Part shown: positions 1-10,910 of the stretch, piece after piece
Position numbering within the stretch: position 1 is the first letter of the stretch
Layout: every line of letters begins with the position of its first letter
DNA from: Thecaphora thlaspeos
Taxonomy: Eukaryota; Basidiomycota; Ustilaginomycetes; Urocystidales; Glomosporiaceae
Assembly: GCA_900291925.1 (NCBI GenBank)
Contig: UWYS01000008.1
Span: forward strand, 682,001-746,000
Reading direction: 5' to 3'
DNA: 64,000 bases
Notes under the pieces: generated by a model
What the model was told of the DNA's origin: nothing
What the model saw: only the letters and a program-made list of their open reading frames with translations
Databases searched by the model: none
Made by a program: the position numbers and the translations under genes

Positions 1-1609
1 GGAGGCGAGCGTGCGGAGGCCTGTTGCTGAAGGATGGAGGCGTCGAAAGGGCCGCGTGGAAACGGTCCAAGATGAAGGGAAACGTGGATTTATAAGAGCG
101 ACCTTGTGTGACGTGTGCGGCCGGTTGCAATGACGGCGATGGGTGAGGGCGAGGTGCAGCAAGGCAGCAAGGCAGAAGGGAGGAGATCGAGAGAGCCGAC
201 GAGAGCGAGAGAGCGAGGGGCACAGGGGCCGCTGGCGGGCGTCGGTCCACGAAGAGGGGGGGGGGCGTGTATCGAGCGAAAGAAGCAGGATTGATGCCGT
301 GAAAAGCTCAAGCTCAGCCGTACGTGGTGTACGTCGTAGCCGTGTCACGCTGCCAAACAAAGAGCAACGGGTATCGGTCGTGGATGTTGGCGGGGCGTTA
401 GGGAGACGTGTGGGCGTGTGAGGATGGCGAAGAGGCGTCAAGCTTGGAGGGGGGGAGGGCGCGTCTATCTTTTAAGGAAGGTTTGGCTTGAGGTGGGTGG
501 GTGTGAAGGTGAGACGAGAAGCAGGGATGCGGTTTGACGCCGTGCTATATGTAGGGCCATTTGACGAATGGCCGCTCGTCTTGACGTGCGGGGCGCAGTG
601 TGGCCGGTCCGTAATGAAAAGTGGGGGTGCGTGGGATGGCCTAGGCTAGACGAGGTGAAAGTGTGCCGCCTCGGGGGGGATTGTGGGGGTGTGGGGGTGT
701 TGCGTTTGATGGCTTGTGGAATGGCGGGGCGGTGGCGTGCATCTATGTAATGAGGGGGGGCGGAAGTGGCTGACTGTGGGGGACCGAGATCAGGCCGTAG
801 CTCGGTGGGTTGGAGGCTGCATGGGAGCTGTGGCGTCGGAGGATGGGGCGGACGGGTGGAGGGGAGCTGGAGATAGGATGGGATGGGATGGTGAGCGAAG
901 GGAGGATGGGCAAGAGGGAGGCTAAGAGGAGGGAACGAGCCTGCGTAGAAGGGCAGGAGATTGTTCCATCTCATACGGGCGCAGCGAGCGCCCAGCGCCC
1001 AGCGCCCAGCGCCGTCAGCTTTGCTTGGTTGGTTGTAATGTACCGTATGCGATGCAGCGCCTCTGCGTGCGGGCTTGCCGTCTCGATGGCCGGCCGACCG
1101 AGCGTAGACCTGGCGTGCATGCATGCCCGCGTCTCGCCGCGTCTCGCCACGCCACGCCAGGCAGAGGGAGAGAGCCGCTCTCGCTCTCGGCCTAGTTTCG
1201 CTGTGGCAAGGACGCCTCTGTTGCAGCTGTCAAGGAAACAGAAAAGGCTCCGACTTTGCATCCCCGCATGGCCGAGCCTACTCTGACCGGCTGTGCTGAT
1301 GCGCGCTCCCCATGTACTGCATCCCTTTTCCCTTTTAATTTCCCTTGCCCGCTGCTGTACTCTACCCTAGTTAACCTCTCTCTTTCTGCTCGCCCTTCCT
1401 CCCGTCTCTCACGCCGATTCGATCCGCACGCCTCCCCCCCGCCCATCATCACACAGAGCTTGACTCAACCTGACCTGACTGCTACACTGACTCTTAGCAA
1501 TCAAGAAAAACAACTACAAGGACGCATCTAGTATACATGGTTTTGCGGGGTAAACAGTGCGATGGCCAGTGCAGACGCCATCGCAAAAGGTGTAAGCCTA
1601 CGAGACAAC

Positions 1610-1640
<31 letters not shown>

Positions 1641-1774
1641 AGCGAGAGAGAGGGGGCACGCCAAGTATGCAGGAACTATTCGGTCCATCGGACCGTAGCC
1701 AAGTGGTAGACTGGGCGACAGCGAGCGAGCCAGCAAGCCTTGACGTCCCATCGCCGCCCTTGATGCCTTTCCCA
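1..1774. other. Intergenic region at left edge, no supportable gene
   Basis: No reading frame here resembles a known protein; the short frames are compositionally biased (Arg/Gly or Pro/Ser) as expected from GC-rich DNA. The stretch next to 1775 should hold the 3' untranslated region of the minus-strand transcription factor. It contains a (TG)14 microsatellite at 1613-1640. A promoter for a gene leaving the window to the left is possible but cannot be shown. Confidence 0.6.
1613..1640. repeat. (TG)14 microsatellite
   Basis: Uninterrupted TG dinucleotide run of 28 bases followed by a short GA-rich tract, in the 3' flank of the transcription factor gene. Confidence 0.95.
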
Positions 1775-4705
1775 TCAAAACAGGCCCATCTCGCGCAGGA
1801 ATTTGTCAAAGCTCAGCTCAGCCATCTTGGGCAGCTCCTTGACCGCCTCCACCAGCTCCGGCAGGTATGGGTGGTCGCCGCCCCGAAAGCGCTTGAAAAG
1901 GTCGAGGTACTTGTGCAGGATCGCCTCGATCGCAAACGACGGCGAGAAGCGGTTCGAGTTGAGCGGCGTCGTCCCCGTAGAGGCCGCCTGGATGGGCGAC
2001 TCCGAGGTCCCATGCATCGTTGGCGAGCCGTAGTGCTCCGATGGCGACGGCCCCGTGTGCGGGCCAAACTGGTTCGGCGCCAGGTTGATCGGATCGCCCT
2101 CGTAGGGGACCGACATCGCGATGGCCGGGAACTCGCGGCAGACGACCACCAGCGTTTGCGCAATGTCGTTAAGCTTGCGAGTCAGCCCGATGCCGTGCGC
2201 CTCCATGCTACGCAGGCTGAGCGCGTTGCAGACCCGCAGCGTCTCGCGCGCAATGTCGATAGCGTAGTCAATCCGTAGGCACAAGTGCTCGTTGTCCGCC
2301 GTCAGCAGCCCGTGCGAGAGGCACGTCAACCACAGCCGATTCAGCAGCCACTGGCGCGTCACGTCGACGTCGGCCTTCTGCACCTTGGCCTTGTGCCAGT
2401 CTGACGTCGACGCGTACCCGGCCATGCTGCCGCGATGCTCCTGCTTGACCTTGGGCGTGGCGTTGATGGCGGTCGAGGCCGCCGTGGCAGCCGCAGAGGC
2501 CGGTTGCAGGGCGGCGTCGCTGCTACTCAGTGTGTCCCTGGTGGTGCTGCTCTTCCTGCCGCCGTCCGATGAGAGGAAGGCCGGCCGCGGGTCCGGATCC
2601 TCTTCGGCGCCAATGATGGCCGCGTGTAGCGAGATGGCACGGGCTGCATCGAGGTAGCCACATCCCTTGCCCGGACACTTTTTGTTCCAGCAGTCGACGA
2701 ACTTTTCGTCAACAACATCAAAGAGCCTCGACTGGATGCTGAGGGAGAAAAGAGCGGGGAGGGGGGGCGCAGAGGTTGGGAGAGGGGGTGGCAACGGTGC
2801 TCAGCTGTCAGCAGGGTGTACTTGCTTGCTCGTAGGGCGGCGCGGCAAGACACGGCAGGAGAGGGCAAGGGGGAAAGGGCCCTCGCGGCTAGCTCTTCAC
2901 ACTCACTTTGGAAAGTCCTCGAGCTGCGAGACGTCAAACTGGCGCCGGATGACCGCCGTCGCGGCGCGGGGATTGCCGTGGAACGTGATCGAGCGGCCGC
3001 TCTGGATGGCATACGCCCGCTCGGTGATGGCGAGCAGCCAATAGGCACGCAGCCTCCGCTCCTGCTCGGCCTTGTCGAGCGACTCGTAAGAGGACGGCTC
3101 GTGGAGGTGGAGGAGGTGGCCGAGCGTGACGGCCTCGCGCAGCCGGAACCAAGCGGCGTTCTCTTCGCCTAGACCAAATAGCGTGCCGAATATGAAGAAC
3201 GAGGTCATCGTCGACTCGAGGCTCGGGCTCTCGCCGAAGAAAGCACTGGTGCGTATCCGTACGGCCTCCTGGAGCAGCTTGCGCACCCTGCACTTGCGCG
3301 CGTGGATCGCCACCGGGTCTGATGCCTCGACTGGCTGGATCAGCGCGAACGCCGACATGGCGATCAGCATCGAGCCGAACTGCGGGTCGACCTGGTGCTC
3401 GTTGTTGTCGAGCTTGCTAAAAATCCAGGCGCGCGTGAAGACGGGCATGATGCTCTGCAGCCTCTCGAAGAAGAGGGCGATGGTGGGGATCAGGACGCTG
3501 TCGGACAACGGGTGCGACTCCGATTGAGGGTCGATCGCGCTGATGTCCGAGTACGACGTCGAGCATGGCGTCGAGCCTTGGCGGCCATTTACCATGCTGC
3601 TCTGGCCCAGCACGTCGAGCACCGTCGGCCGCTGCCCGGTGCCGACCGTGGGCTGGACACCCGGTCCCTGCCCCTCGGACCTCGGCATCATCGGACCGCC
3701 GCCGCCGACGACGCCATTCCCGCCTCCTCCACTTTCCCCGCCAAAGTATTGCATGTCCATCAGCACGTTGCGCCTGCTGCCGTCGTGCTGCTGCTGGGTG
3801 TTGTTGAAGTAGGTGTCGGCTAGTGAGGTGCCAAAATCAGGCAGACGGAAGCCAGCCGCCACATCAGGATCGAGTTCGGAGAACGAATTGCCAAGCACCT
3901 CGTTGAAGTTGTCGGACGGGTTGAAGCTGGGAGCGACTGGCGTCAGCGATGCGCGCCTCGACGGCAACCCGTACGCCGGGGCCAGCGATGAATGCATACC
4001 TGGCGGCGCATGAAGATGCTGCTGCTGCTGCTGGCTAACGCCGTTGTGGATATGGTCTCGGTGCTGCGAGTGCTGCGTATGCTGCATGTGCTGAGTGTGG
4101 TGGTGGTGGTGGTGCTGCTGCTGCTGCTCGTGGCTGAGCCGAGGGTAGTGCGGAGGGCCGGCCCGAGATGACCCGGCCGGCGAGCGCACGGGGTCCGCGG
4201 GGTGGGCCCACGGCGGCGGACGATCAGCCGAGAACGAATCGATGCCCTCGCGATAGGAGGCCGGCTGGCTGCCTTCGTACTCGCGCCATCGCGATGCCGA
4301 GGCGCCATTGCGTGGGTGACCCTGCGGCGGGCTCATCTGTCCGTAGACCGAGTAGTGGGCTGGCGCGGACGAGGCGGAGGCGTCGGCAGCGATATTGGCG
4401 GCGAGCGGAGATTGGGAAGGCAGGGCATGCTGGTGGCTGGCGGAGGCCGACGACGACGACGAGGCGACTGGCGGGGCGGGATCCGGACCGAGGTCGCCGG
4501 CGGCCGGGTTGTGCCCCTTGCGGAGGAGGTCGATCCTCCTACCCGAGGCCTGCTTGCCCTTGGAGGCCTTGATCCACGAGCAGGGGATGCCCAGCCGGAG
4601 ACAGTTATCGCATGGATTGGTGTGGTTGCAGCGAACGCGGCGATGGTGGCAGGCATCGCAGGCGCGACGGATGGCCTTTGTGGGGTCCGCCTTGTCCTTG
4701 GGCAT
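1775..4705 (-). CDS. Zn2Cys6 fungal transcription factor
   Basis: Predicted nuclear DNA-binding regulator of about 920 residues in two exons: 4705-2907 and 2738-1775. The 168-base intron has donor GTGAGT (2906-2901) and acceptor CTCAG ending at 2739, and splits an Asn codon. The N-terminus has a binuclear zinc cluster, C16-X2-C-X6-C-X5-C-X2-C-X6-C42, followed by a basic linker. The middle is low complexity, with a poly-His run, Gln/His-rich stretches and Gly/Ser-rich parts. A fungal-specific transcription factor domain (middle homology region, PF04082 type) lies around residues 440-600 near the exon junction, with the typical FERLQ...MPVF and FRLREAVTLGH segments. The frame stays open upstream to 5491, but that extension is Pro/Ser/Arg-biased; I chose Met at 4705 because it sits just before the zinc cluster. 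It is divergent from EMC1. The target pathway cannot be read from sequence; sugar-utilisation regulators share this architecture. Confidence 0.9.
4021..4135 (-). repeat. CAG/CAC trinucleotide tract coding poly-Gln/poly-His
   Basis: CTG/GTG-rich run on the plus strand, read on the minus strand as Gln and His codons inside the transcription factor. It encodes a run of Gln, six His, several Q-H pairs and another Gln run. Such tracts are length-variable activation or interaction regions in fungal regulators. Confidence 0.85.
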
Positions 4706-6059
4706 CCTGTCCTGGTTGCCCGTCCGACCGATGCACCGTCCGTCCGCAGGCGGGCGAGCGTGCGTATGTGTGGGGGTGGGGCGTAGAACGAGCTTTCTGT
4801 AACGGTCGGGGCGCGGGGCGGAACAGCCTGCGAGCGATGGGGCCCGGCGCTTGGCCGGAGCCGATCGCGAAGAGGATGACGAGGCCCGGCAACGCGACTT
4901 GTGCGTGATGCTGCCGAGCGTTGGGCCCTCGCGAAGCGATAGTGGTAGGTAATAGAGTGTGGTGGCGACAGCGACCGCCAGATGAGGGGGCGGACGAGGG
5001 GACCGAGCCGAGGCCGAGGTGTGGCATACAATATGTGGTGGCGACCGGAAGGGAGTGGAGTGGAGGGTGGGGACTACGAGTTCTCGACGGAGGGGCGGCG
5101 ACGTCGAAGACGACAACGATCGCTGCCAGCGTGATGACGAGAAGGCTCCGTCGGGGATGGATCGGTATGGTAGGGGAGGTGGGTGGCAGGAAGGAAGGCG
5201 CGAGGTGGGGGAGCACGAGGCCCAAGCTAGGGAGGGAGGAGAAAGGTGGAGAGAAAGGCGCTCTCGCGCGCGCGATGGCGACCCTTTTTCCCCATAGCGT
5301 GGCTGGCGCCCGCGCCCGCGCCCGCGCCCGCCTGGCTGGCCCGCCTGGCTGGCCTGGCTGGCTGGCCGAGGAGGCCACGCTTGCTGGGTGCTGCTTGGCC
5401 CTGCCTGCCTCTTTTTGCCTGCTTGCTTCTTGTGCGGGGGCGAGCAGAGAGTGAGGTTGCGCCGACCTGCCTGTGCACCCTGGCCTGGCAAGGCCCGCTC
5501 TGACCCTGGCTCAGTTGCGCCCAGGCACCCATCGGCACCGCCACCGCTACCGCCACCGCCACCGCTGCGGCCAGTCCAGGCGGACGGGAGCGGGCCACAG
5601 GCTCAAGCTTGCTCAGTAGTTAGAGGTGTAGTTGGCGTTGTCACCAACCTTGCCTGATGCGTACATACAACCGTAACCTATCGCAGATGTGGGGAGCCAG
5701 CAGGGCGACCAGCCGCGTCAAGACCGACCGACCGCGCTGGGTACCGGCTCCGAGGCTAGGGGTCGCACGGGGCACCCTCGCAACGGCGGGGCGCCGAAGA
5801 AGAAACAAGGCAGGCAGGCAGGCAGGCTGGCAGGCTGGCTGGCAGGCGAGCAGCTCCGAGCTTCAACTTGTGGACATGGGCTGCTGTGTTGTCTGCCGCC
5901 GTCCGTTGCTCTTGCCGTCCATCCTATCGTCGCCCCTACCTTGCCACCTCTCCGCTACTCTCCCTGCTCCCACTCTCGCGGATATCAGTAGCAGCAAGGC
6001 CTAGGCGCACTCCTCTCCCCTCGCGTCGCGACCTTTCTTCTGCTCCGACACCAGCCGTC
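4706..6059. promoter_or_regulatory. Shared upstream region of Zn2Cys6 factor and EMC1
   Basis: About 1.35 kb between two divergent start codons; it must carry both promoters and leaders. It holds GC-rich simple repeats: GCCCGC copies near 5306-5333, CTGGC/CTGGCTGG copies at about 5330-5370, and a CAGG-type array at 5808-5848. No clear TATA box was seen for either gene. EMC1 is preceded by a pyrimidine-rich leader (about 5885-6055), typical of fungal transcription starts. Confidence 0.5.
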
Positions 6060-9000
6060 ATGGTAGTTGGGTCCAAGGCTCGCAGCGGCGCCGCTTCGCT
6101 CCTGCTGGCCGCCCTTCTTGCCCTCTTCCTCTTGCCGCTTCTTGCCAGTGCCATCTCCCGCAAGGACGCCGGAAAGATAGACTGGCATGTGCCCCGGATC
6201 GGTGTCCCGCACGTCTCGTCGGAGAGCGCCACGAACTACCTCTCCCCCAGGTATCACCGCCTGATCAAGCCGTGGCAGGACCCCAAGGGCAAAGCCCAGA
6301 CGGCCATCTTTGTGGCCACCGAGAGCAACGCCGTCGGCGCCATCAACCCGCGCAACGGCGCTCTTGTCTGGAGGCAATTCCTCGACGACGACGATCACCT
6401 GCTCGCCTTCTACCAGCATTCCGACCTCGCCCTTTCGATCTCCGGCGCCGGCGGCGCAAACGTCCGCCTCTACCACGGCATCACCGGCTACGTCATCTGG
6501 GAGACGTCGCAGCACCATGTCCGTGACGGCGTCCTTCCGGAAGCGGGATCCTCCGGCGTCGATGCCGTCTTCCTCCCTTCCAACGCCGCTGCTCAGCTCG
6601 ATGGGGACGTACTGACGCTCGCCAACGGCCACACCGTCCGACGCCTCGACGCACGCTTCGGCAAGGAAGCGTGGCGCTGGGACCTCGACGATGCTCAGGC
6701 CACCAAGAAGCTCGTTCGCCTCGTCGCGACCGCCGATCGGGTCCACGTTGTGGCCGTCGCGCGGACCGTCTCGGCCTCCAAGATCGTCGTCTACTCGCTC
6801 TCGCACACGGGCCAGCTGCTCGCCACGCTCGAGCTCCAGTCCAGCCTGCCGACCGGCTCGGCTGACCTGCTGGTCCTGCCTTGGGCTCAGCGCCCCAACC
6901 GCCCCCCGCATCCGGCCAGCGCCAAAGCCCACGTTGCCTGGCTCCACGTCGACGGCAGCATCAGGACGGCGCCGCTCGAATCGTCCGATGGCGCCAAGCC
7001 CGCCCAGCCGCAGGTGCTCCACTGCAGGCGCCCCGCCAAGTCGTCATTTTCGGCGCTCGTCGACGTCGGCCTCGGCGACCGCGGCCTGTTCATTGCGCGG
7101 CGCTCAGACGGCATGGACGAGGTGCTCCGCGTCGACTTCCGCGGCAAGCTGACGTCGATGTGGGAGTTCGAGGAGGAGGCCTATGACGCCGTCTACTCGG
7201 GCACCTACGACCGCGCCGGCCACGCCTACATCAACCGCGTCTTCTTTTCACGCGGACAGCACCTGCTCAACTTCCACACCTTCTGGGCCAACGCCAACAA
7301 CGGCGGCGAGGGCCAGGTGACCGGCTTCTCGTTCCAGTACGACCACGACCTCCACGGCAATGTGCTCGCCGCGCCGTTCGAGGCGTCGCCCATCTCGCAG
7401 TACCAGCTCGTGACGCGCGCCACCCTGGTCACCTCAAGCGGCTCGATCCGCATGATCCAGGAGGACAAGGTGCAGTGGCTGCTCGAGGAAGGTCTCACGC
7501 AGACGACGGCTTCGCTGATCGTCGACTTGCCAGAGCGCAAGCTGACGACGCTCCAGGGCGGCGCCGCCGCGCTCGACCGCGAGGGATTCGTCGGCCGCCT
7601 CGTCCGCCACGTCATCGCGCTCCAGGACCTGCCGTCGTACCTCGTCAACTTCGCCCGGCGCTTCGTCACCGGTGACTACGGCGCCCTCGAGCAGGCGTCG
7701 GCGGCCGGCGCTGCTGCTGCCGATGCTTCTGCCTCTGCCGCTGCCGCCGCTTCGTCCGGCACCACCACGATGGTCAAAGACGGCAATAAGCCGAGCAAGG
7801 AGGTCAAGGCCGAGGAGAAGCCGACATCGCTGGCGCCGCGGATCGCCTCGGTCAACACCACGGCGACGCTCTACCGCGATCCGTTCGGCTTCCGCAAGCT
7901 GATCGTCGCCGCTACCAAGCGCGGCAAGATCTACGCGCTCGACAGCCTCACAAAGGAGACGTACGTCTGGGAAAAGAGCCTGGTCGGCTACGGCCCGGGC
8001 GAGGGCGAGCCGGAGCCGGTGGTCGACGTCAAGCTGCTGTCGCTGGTGCGGCCGCTCAGCTCCGACGGCCGAGGCCCGCTGATCAACATCGTCGCCGAGG
8101 TCGCGGTCGAGGCAGGGATCGTCGGGACGCGTGTCTTTGAGCTCGACCCGTTGACCGGCGAGTTCGTCGAGGGACGCGAGACGGGCGCCACCGTCTTCCT
8201 TGGGCCAGTTCGCGACGCCTTCCTACTGCCGATCGAGGACGCCGAGAGCCGGCAGCAGGCGATCGGCATGGTTGACGCCGACAACCGCCTCCACCTATAC
8301 CCGGACACGTTGAGCGTGGCTCAGGCCTTTGAGCCGCTGGCAGAGTCGTTCTACTTTGCGCTCGCGAGCGGCGTCGAGAGCAAGCAGCTGCTGACCGGCC
8401 ATGTCGCCGAGGGTGGCGTCAGCAGCGTCCACCGCTCGCAGCAGGTGTGGCAGCTGCCGCTGCCCGCAGGCGAGGCGATCGTCTCGCAGATCCCGCAGGC
8501 CAAGGAACACATCGCCAGCCTGGGCCGCGTGTTGGGCGACCGCTCGACGCTGTACAAGTACCTCAACCCGCACGCCGAGCTGGTTACGACCGTGACGCCA
8601 GCCACCGGGTCGGCCCACCTCTACCTGCTCGACGTCGTCACGGGCTCGATTGTGTTCGAGGTCGAGCTGGAGGGGCTGGAGCTGTCGCGCGGCGTCCAGG
8701 CGAGCTTCGTCGAGAACTGGATCGTCTACATGTACGCCGTCCGCACCGCCGACGAGGGCCTTCAGACGCGCATGGTCTCGACGGAGCTCTACGAGCAGCC
8801 GGGCGCTGAACAAACGTGGGCCTGGACTGGCAACTTTTCGTCGTTCGCCGGCGACTCGTCGAACCCGGGGAGCAACTCAACGGTCCCGCTGAGCTACGCG
8901 CAGACCTTCTTGTTCGCCCACGGCGTCCGCGCGCTGAGCACCACGACGACCAAGTTTGGCATCTCGCTCAAGAACCTGCTGGTGGCCACGGACCGCGAGA

Positions 9001-9518
9001 CGGTGGTGAGCGTCCCGCGCAAGCTGCTCGATCCGCGCCGCCCGCTCGGCAAGCCGAGCAAGAGCGAGGCCGAAGAGTACATGATCCCCTATGACCCGTT
9101 GATCCCCAACGAGCCCAAGTGGACGCTGAGCCACGTCTTCCCCATCGGCAAGCTGCAGAAGCTGCGGAGCGCTCCGGCGCTGCTAGAGAGCACCAGCCTG
9201 GTCTTTGCGCACGGCATCGACACGTTCTGGACGCGCGATGCCCCCAGCGGCCAGTTCGACGTCCTGCAAGGTGAGTCCGGCCGCGGTCTTTGAGGTAGAG
9301 ACAACAGGGGAAAGAGACAGCCCGGGACTGCTTGCTGACCGGGCGAGTCACGGTGTTCTTCTTCCCTTCTTCTTCTCCCGCACGTCGCCTCGCCACCTTG
9401 AACAGAGGAGTTCAACAAGCCGCAGCTGCTGCTCACCATCGCCGCCCTCTCTGCCGGCATCCTCATTACGCGGCCAATCGTCCGCGCGCGAGCGTTGTCG
9501 GCGCGATGGGCGAGCTAG
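6060..9518 (+). CDS. EMC1: ER membrane protein complex subunit 1 (EMC1)
   Basis: Subunit of the ER membrane protein complex, the insertase for tail-anchored and multipass proteins; its large lumenal part is a beta-propeller. Two exons: 6060-9270 and 9406-9518, joined through GTGAGT (9271) and a CAG acceptor at 9405; 1107 residues, close to the family size of about 1000. A signal peptide (hydrophobic Leu/Ala run, residues about 10-32) precedes the conserved start with D-W-H, IG and YHRLIKPWQDPKG. PQQ-like propeller segments such as VGAINPRNGALVWRQ follow. The C-terminal EMC1 domain (old DUF1620) includes EYMIPYDPLIPNEPKWTLSH and ends in the short second exon, which encodes the transmembrane helix (LLLTIAALSAGILI) and a short Arg-rich tail. 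An Ala-rich insert lies near residues 545-565. Start chosen at 6060 because the upstream in-frame frame lacks a conserved start and this Met gives a canonical signal peptide. Confidence 0.96.
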
Positions 9519-10910
9519 CCGGCCACCGACGTTGGCGGCCTCGGTTGCCGATCGGAGGATATTGTAGATACGCGGACGCACGCACGCAGATACTCTCTCT
9601 TCCTTGACTGCTAGTGAAATAGCTTTGATCGATCAGACAAGAGCTCAGAGGAAGCCGTGGTTGAAGCCAGGGATAAAGAGAGGCGTTCGAAGCTGCGGTA
9701 GCCAGCGGACGACAAAGTGTGCGTTGAAGCCGTGGGGAGGGTGCGTCTGTAATGCTCCCGTCCGCTCTTCCGACGGAGGCAGAGGGAAATGGGAAGAGGC
9801 CGACGACGAGGCAGAAAGGGAGATGCGGACGGGTCGGGACGGCAGCGAGACCAACACACCACCCGCCAGCGGCGCCAGCCCGCAGCCTGCCTGCCTTTCT
9901 TGCCCACTCGAGGTGTGCGTGGCCGTGCGCACCGCCTGGGCGAATTCAAGAAAAAGGGCAAGTCAAAGCCCGCTTCGTCATCGATACGATTTGAATTGAG
10001 GCTTGACTGCTGCTGAATACAAAAAGGAAGAAAAAGAAAGGAGAAGAAAACCAAAAGAGCAACACATCCGCGCGCACGATTGTTTTTCCTTTTCTTGCCG
10101 TGCTCGCTCTTTCTTGCCTGGGCAGAGGGAATCGAGACGCGCACCAGTCTTGAGCGTTTCGCCGGAGACAGGCAGACGGGCAGGAGTGGGCGAGTTACAC
10201 ACACACTCACCCACCCAAGCGCTCGACCAAAGCTTCGCAAATAAAGCAAGCCGGCTCTGGCGCAGGCCGGCCGAGGCCCGCTCGCCCCCATGCTCCGGCC
10301 GGCCTCTGGTTGGCTGTCTTTTCCTTTTCTCTCTCGCTCGACATACCAACACTACTCTCCTCTCCGCCATCGTCACCGTCGCACCACCCTCCCCCTTCCT
10401 CGCTCCCTACTCTACTCCTCCTCATCCCTCTCTCGCTCCCTCTCCTCGTTTGATACAGAGAACGAACACGTCTTTCGCTGCCATCCTCTTCTCGAGTACT
10501 CCATTGCACCGCACCGCACCGCATCGCCACGCACCGTCCGCCCTGGTCGACCCTCTGCTGCTGCGCCTACCACGCTGCCTCGGCACGGACACATCTCCCT
10601 TTGTCGTCCGTACAAGAGCCAGACGACAGTCGATCGCAGCTTCGTGCTCCGCCTTCCGACGCTCGCCGCACCCGCCATTGTCGGAAGTCGTTGTCCAGTG
10701 AGAAAAGTCGCACCAGCTCGCCGCGCTCTCTCTCTCTCTCTCTACACGAACGTCAGAAGCGACACAGTATTAGCGACTCCAGCTACCCAGCTACCCAGCT
10801 ACAGAGCAAACATCGCAAGCCAGCCCCGGCGCTCCGTAGCTTGTCGACCCCAGCCATTTTCTGCTTTGCCGTCTGTCCTCCCCTCCAGACAGCAGCTCCC
10901 CTCATTCAAT
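9519..10910. other. Intergenic region with CT-rich leader of importin beta
   Basis: EMC1 3' flank followed by the promoter and leader of importin beta. From about 10320 to 10910 the plus strand is strongly pyrimidine-rich with CTCTC runs (for example 10728-10742), as is usual for a highly expressed fungal gene. No protein-coding gene or RNA gene is visible. Confidence 0.55.

Noticed and set aside
1688..1760. tRNA-like A box (TAGCCAAGTGGT) after a GGACCG stretch
   Set aside because: No B box (GGTTCGANTCC-type) at the needed distance and no closing acceptor or anticodon stem.
2903..5491. 862-residue open frame extending the transcription factor 260 residues upstream
   Set aside because: The extra N-terminal part is Pro/Ser/Arg-biased with no conserved features, covers the likely promoter, and the Met at 4705 sits just before the zinc cluster as expected.
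5985..7022. 345-residue antisense frame opposite EMC1
   Set aside because: A shadow of GC-rich codon use on the coding strand; no recognisable protein features. The same applies to long antisense frames opposite importin beta, GH31 and the SDR-like gene.
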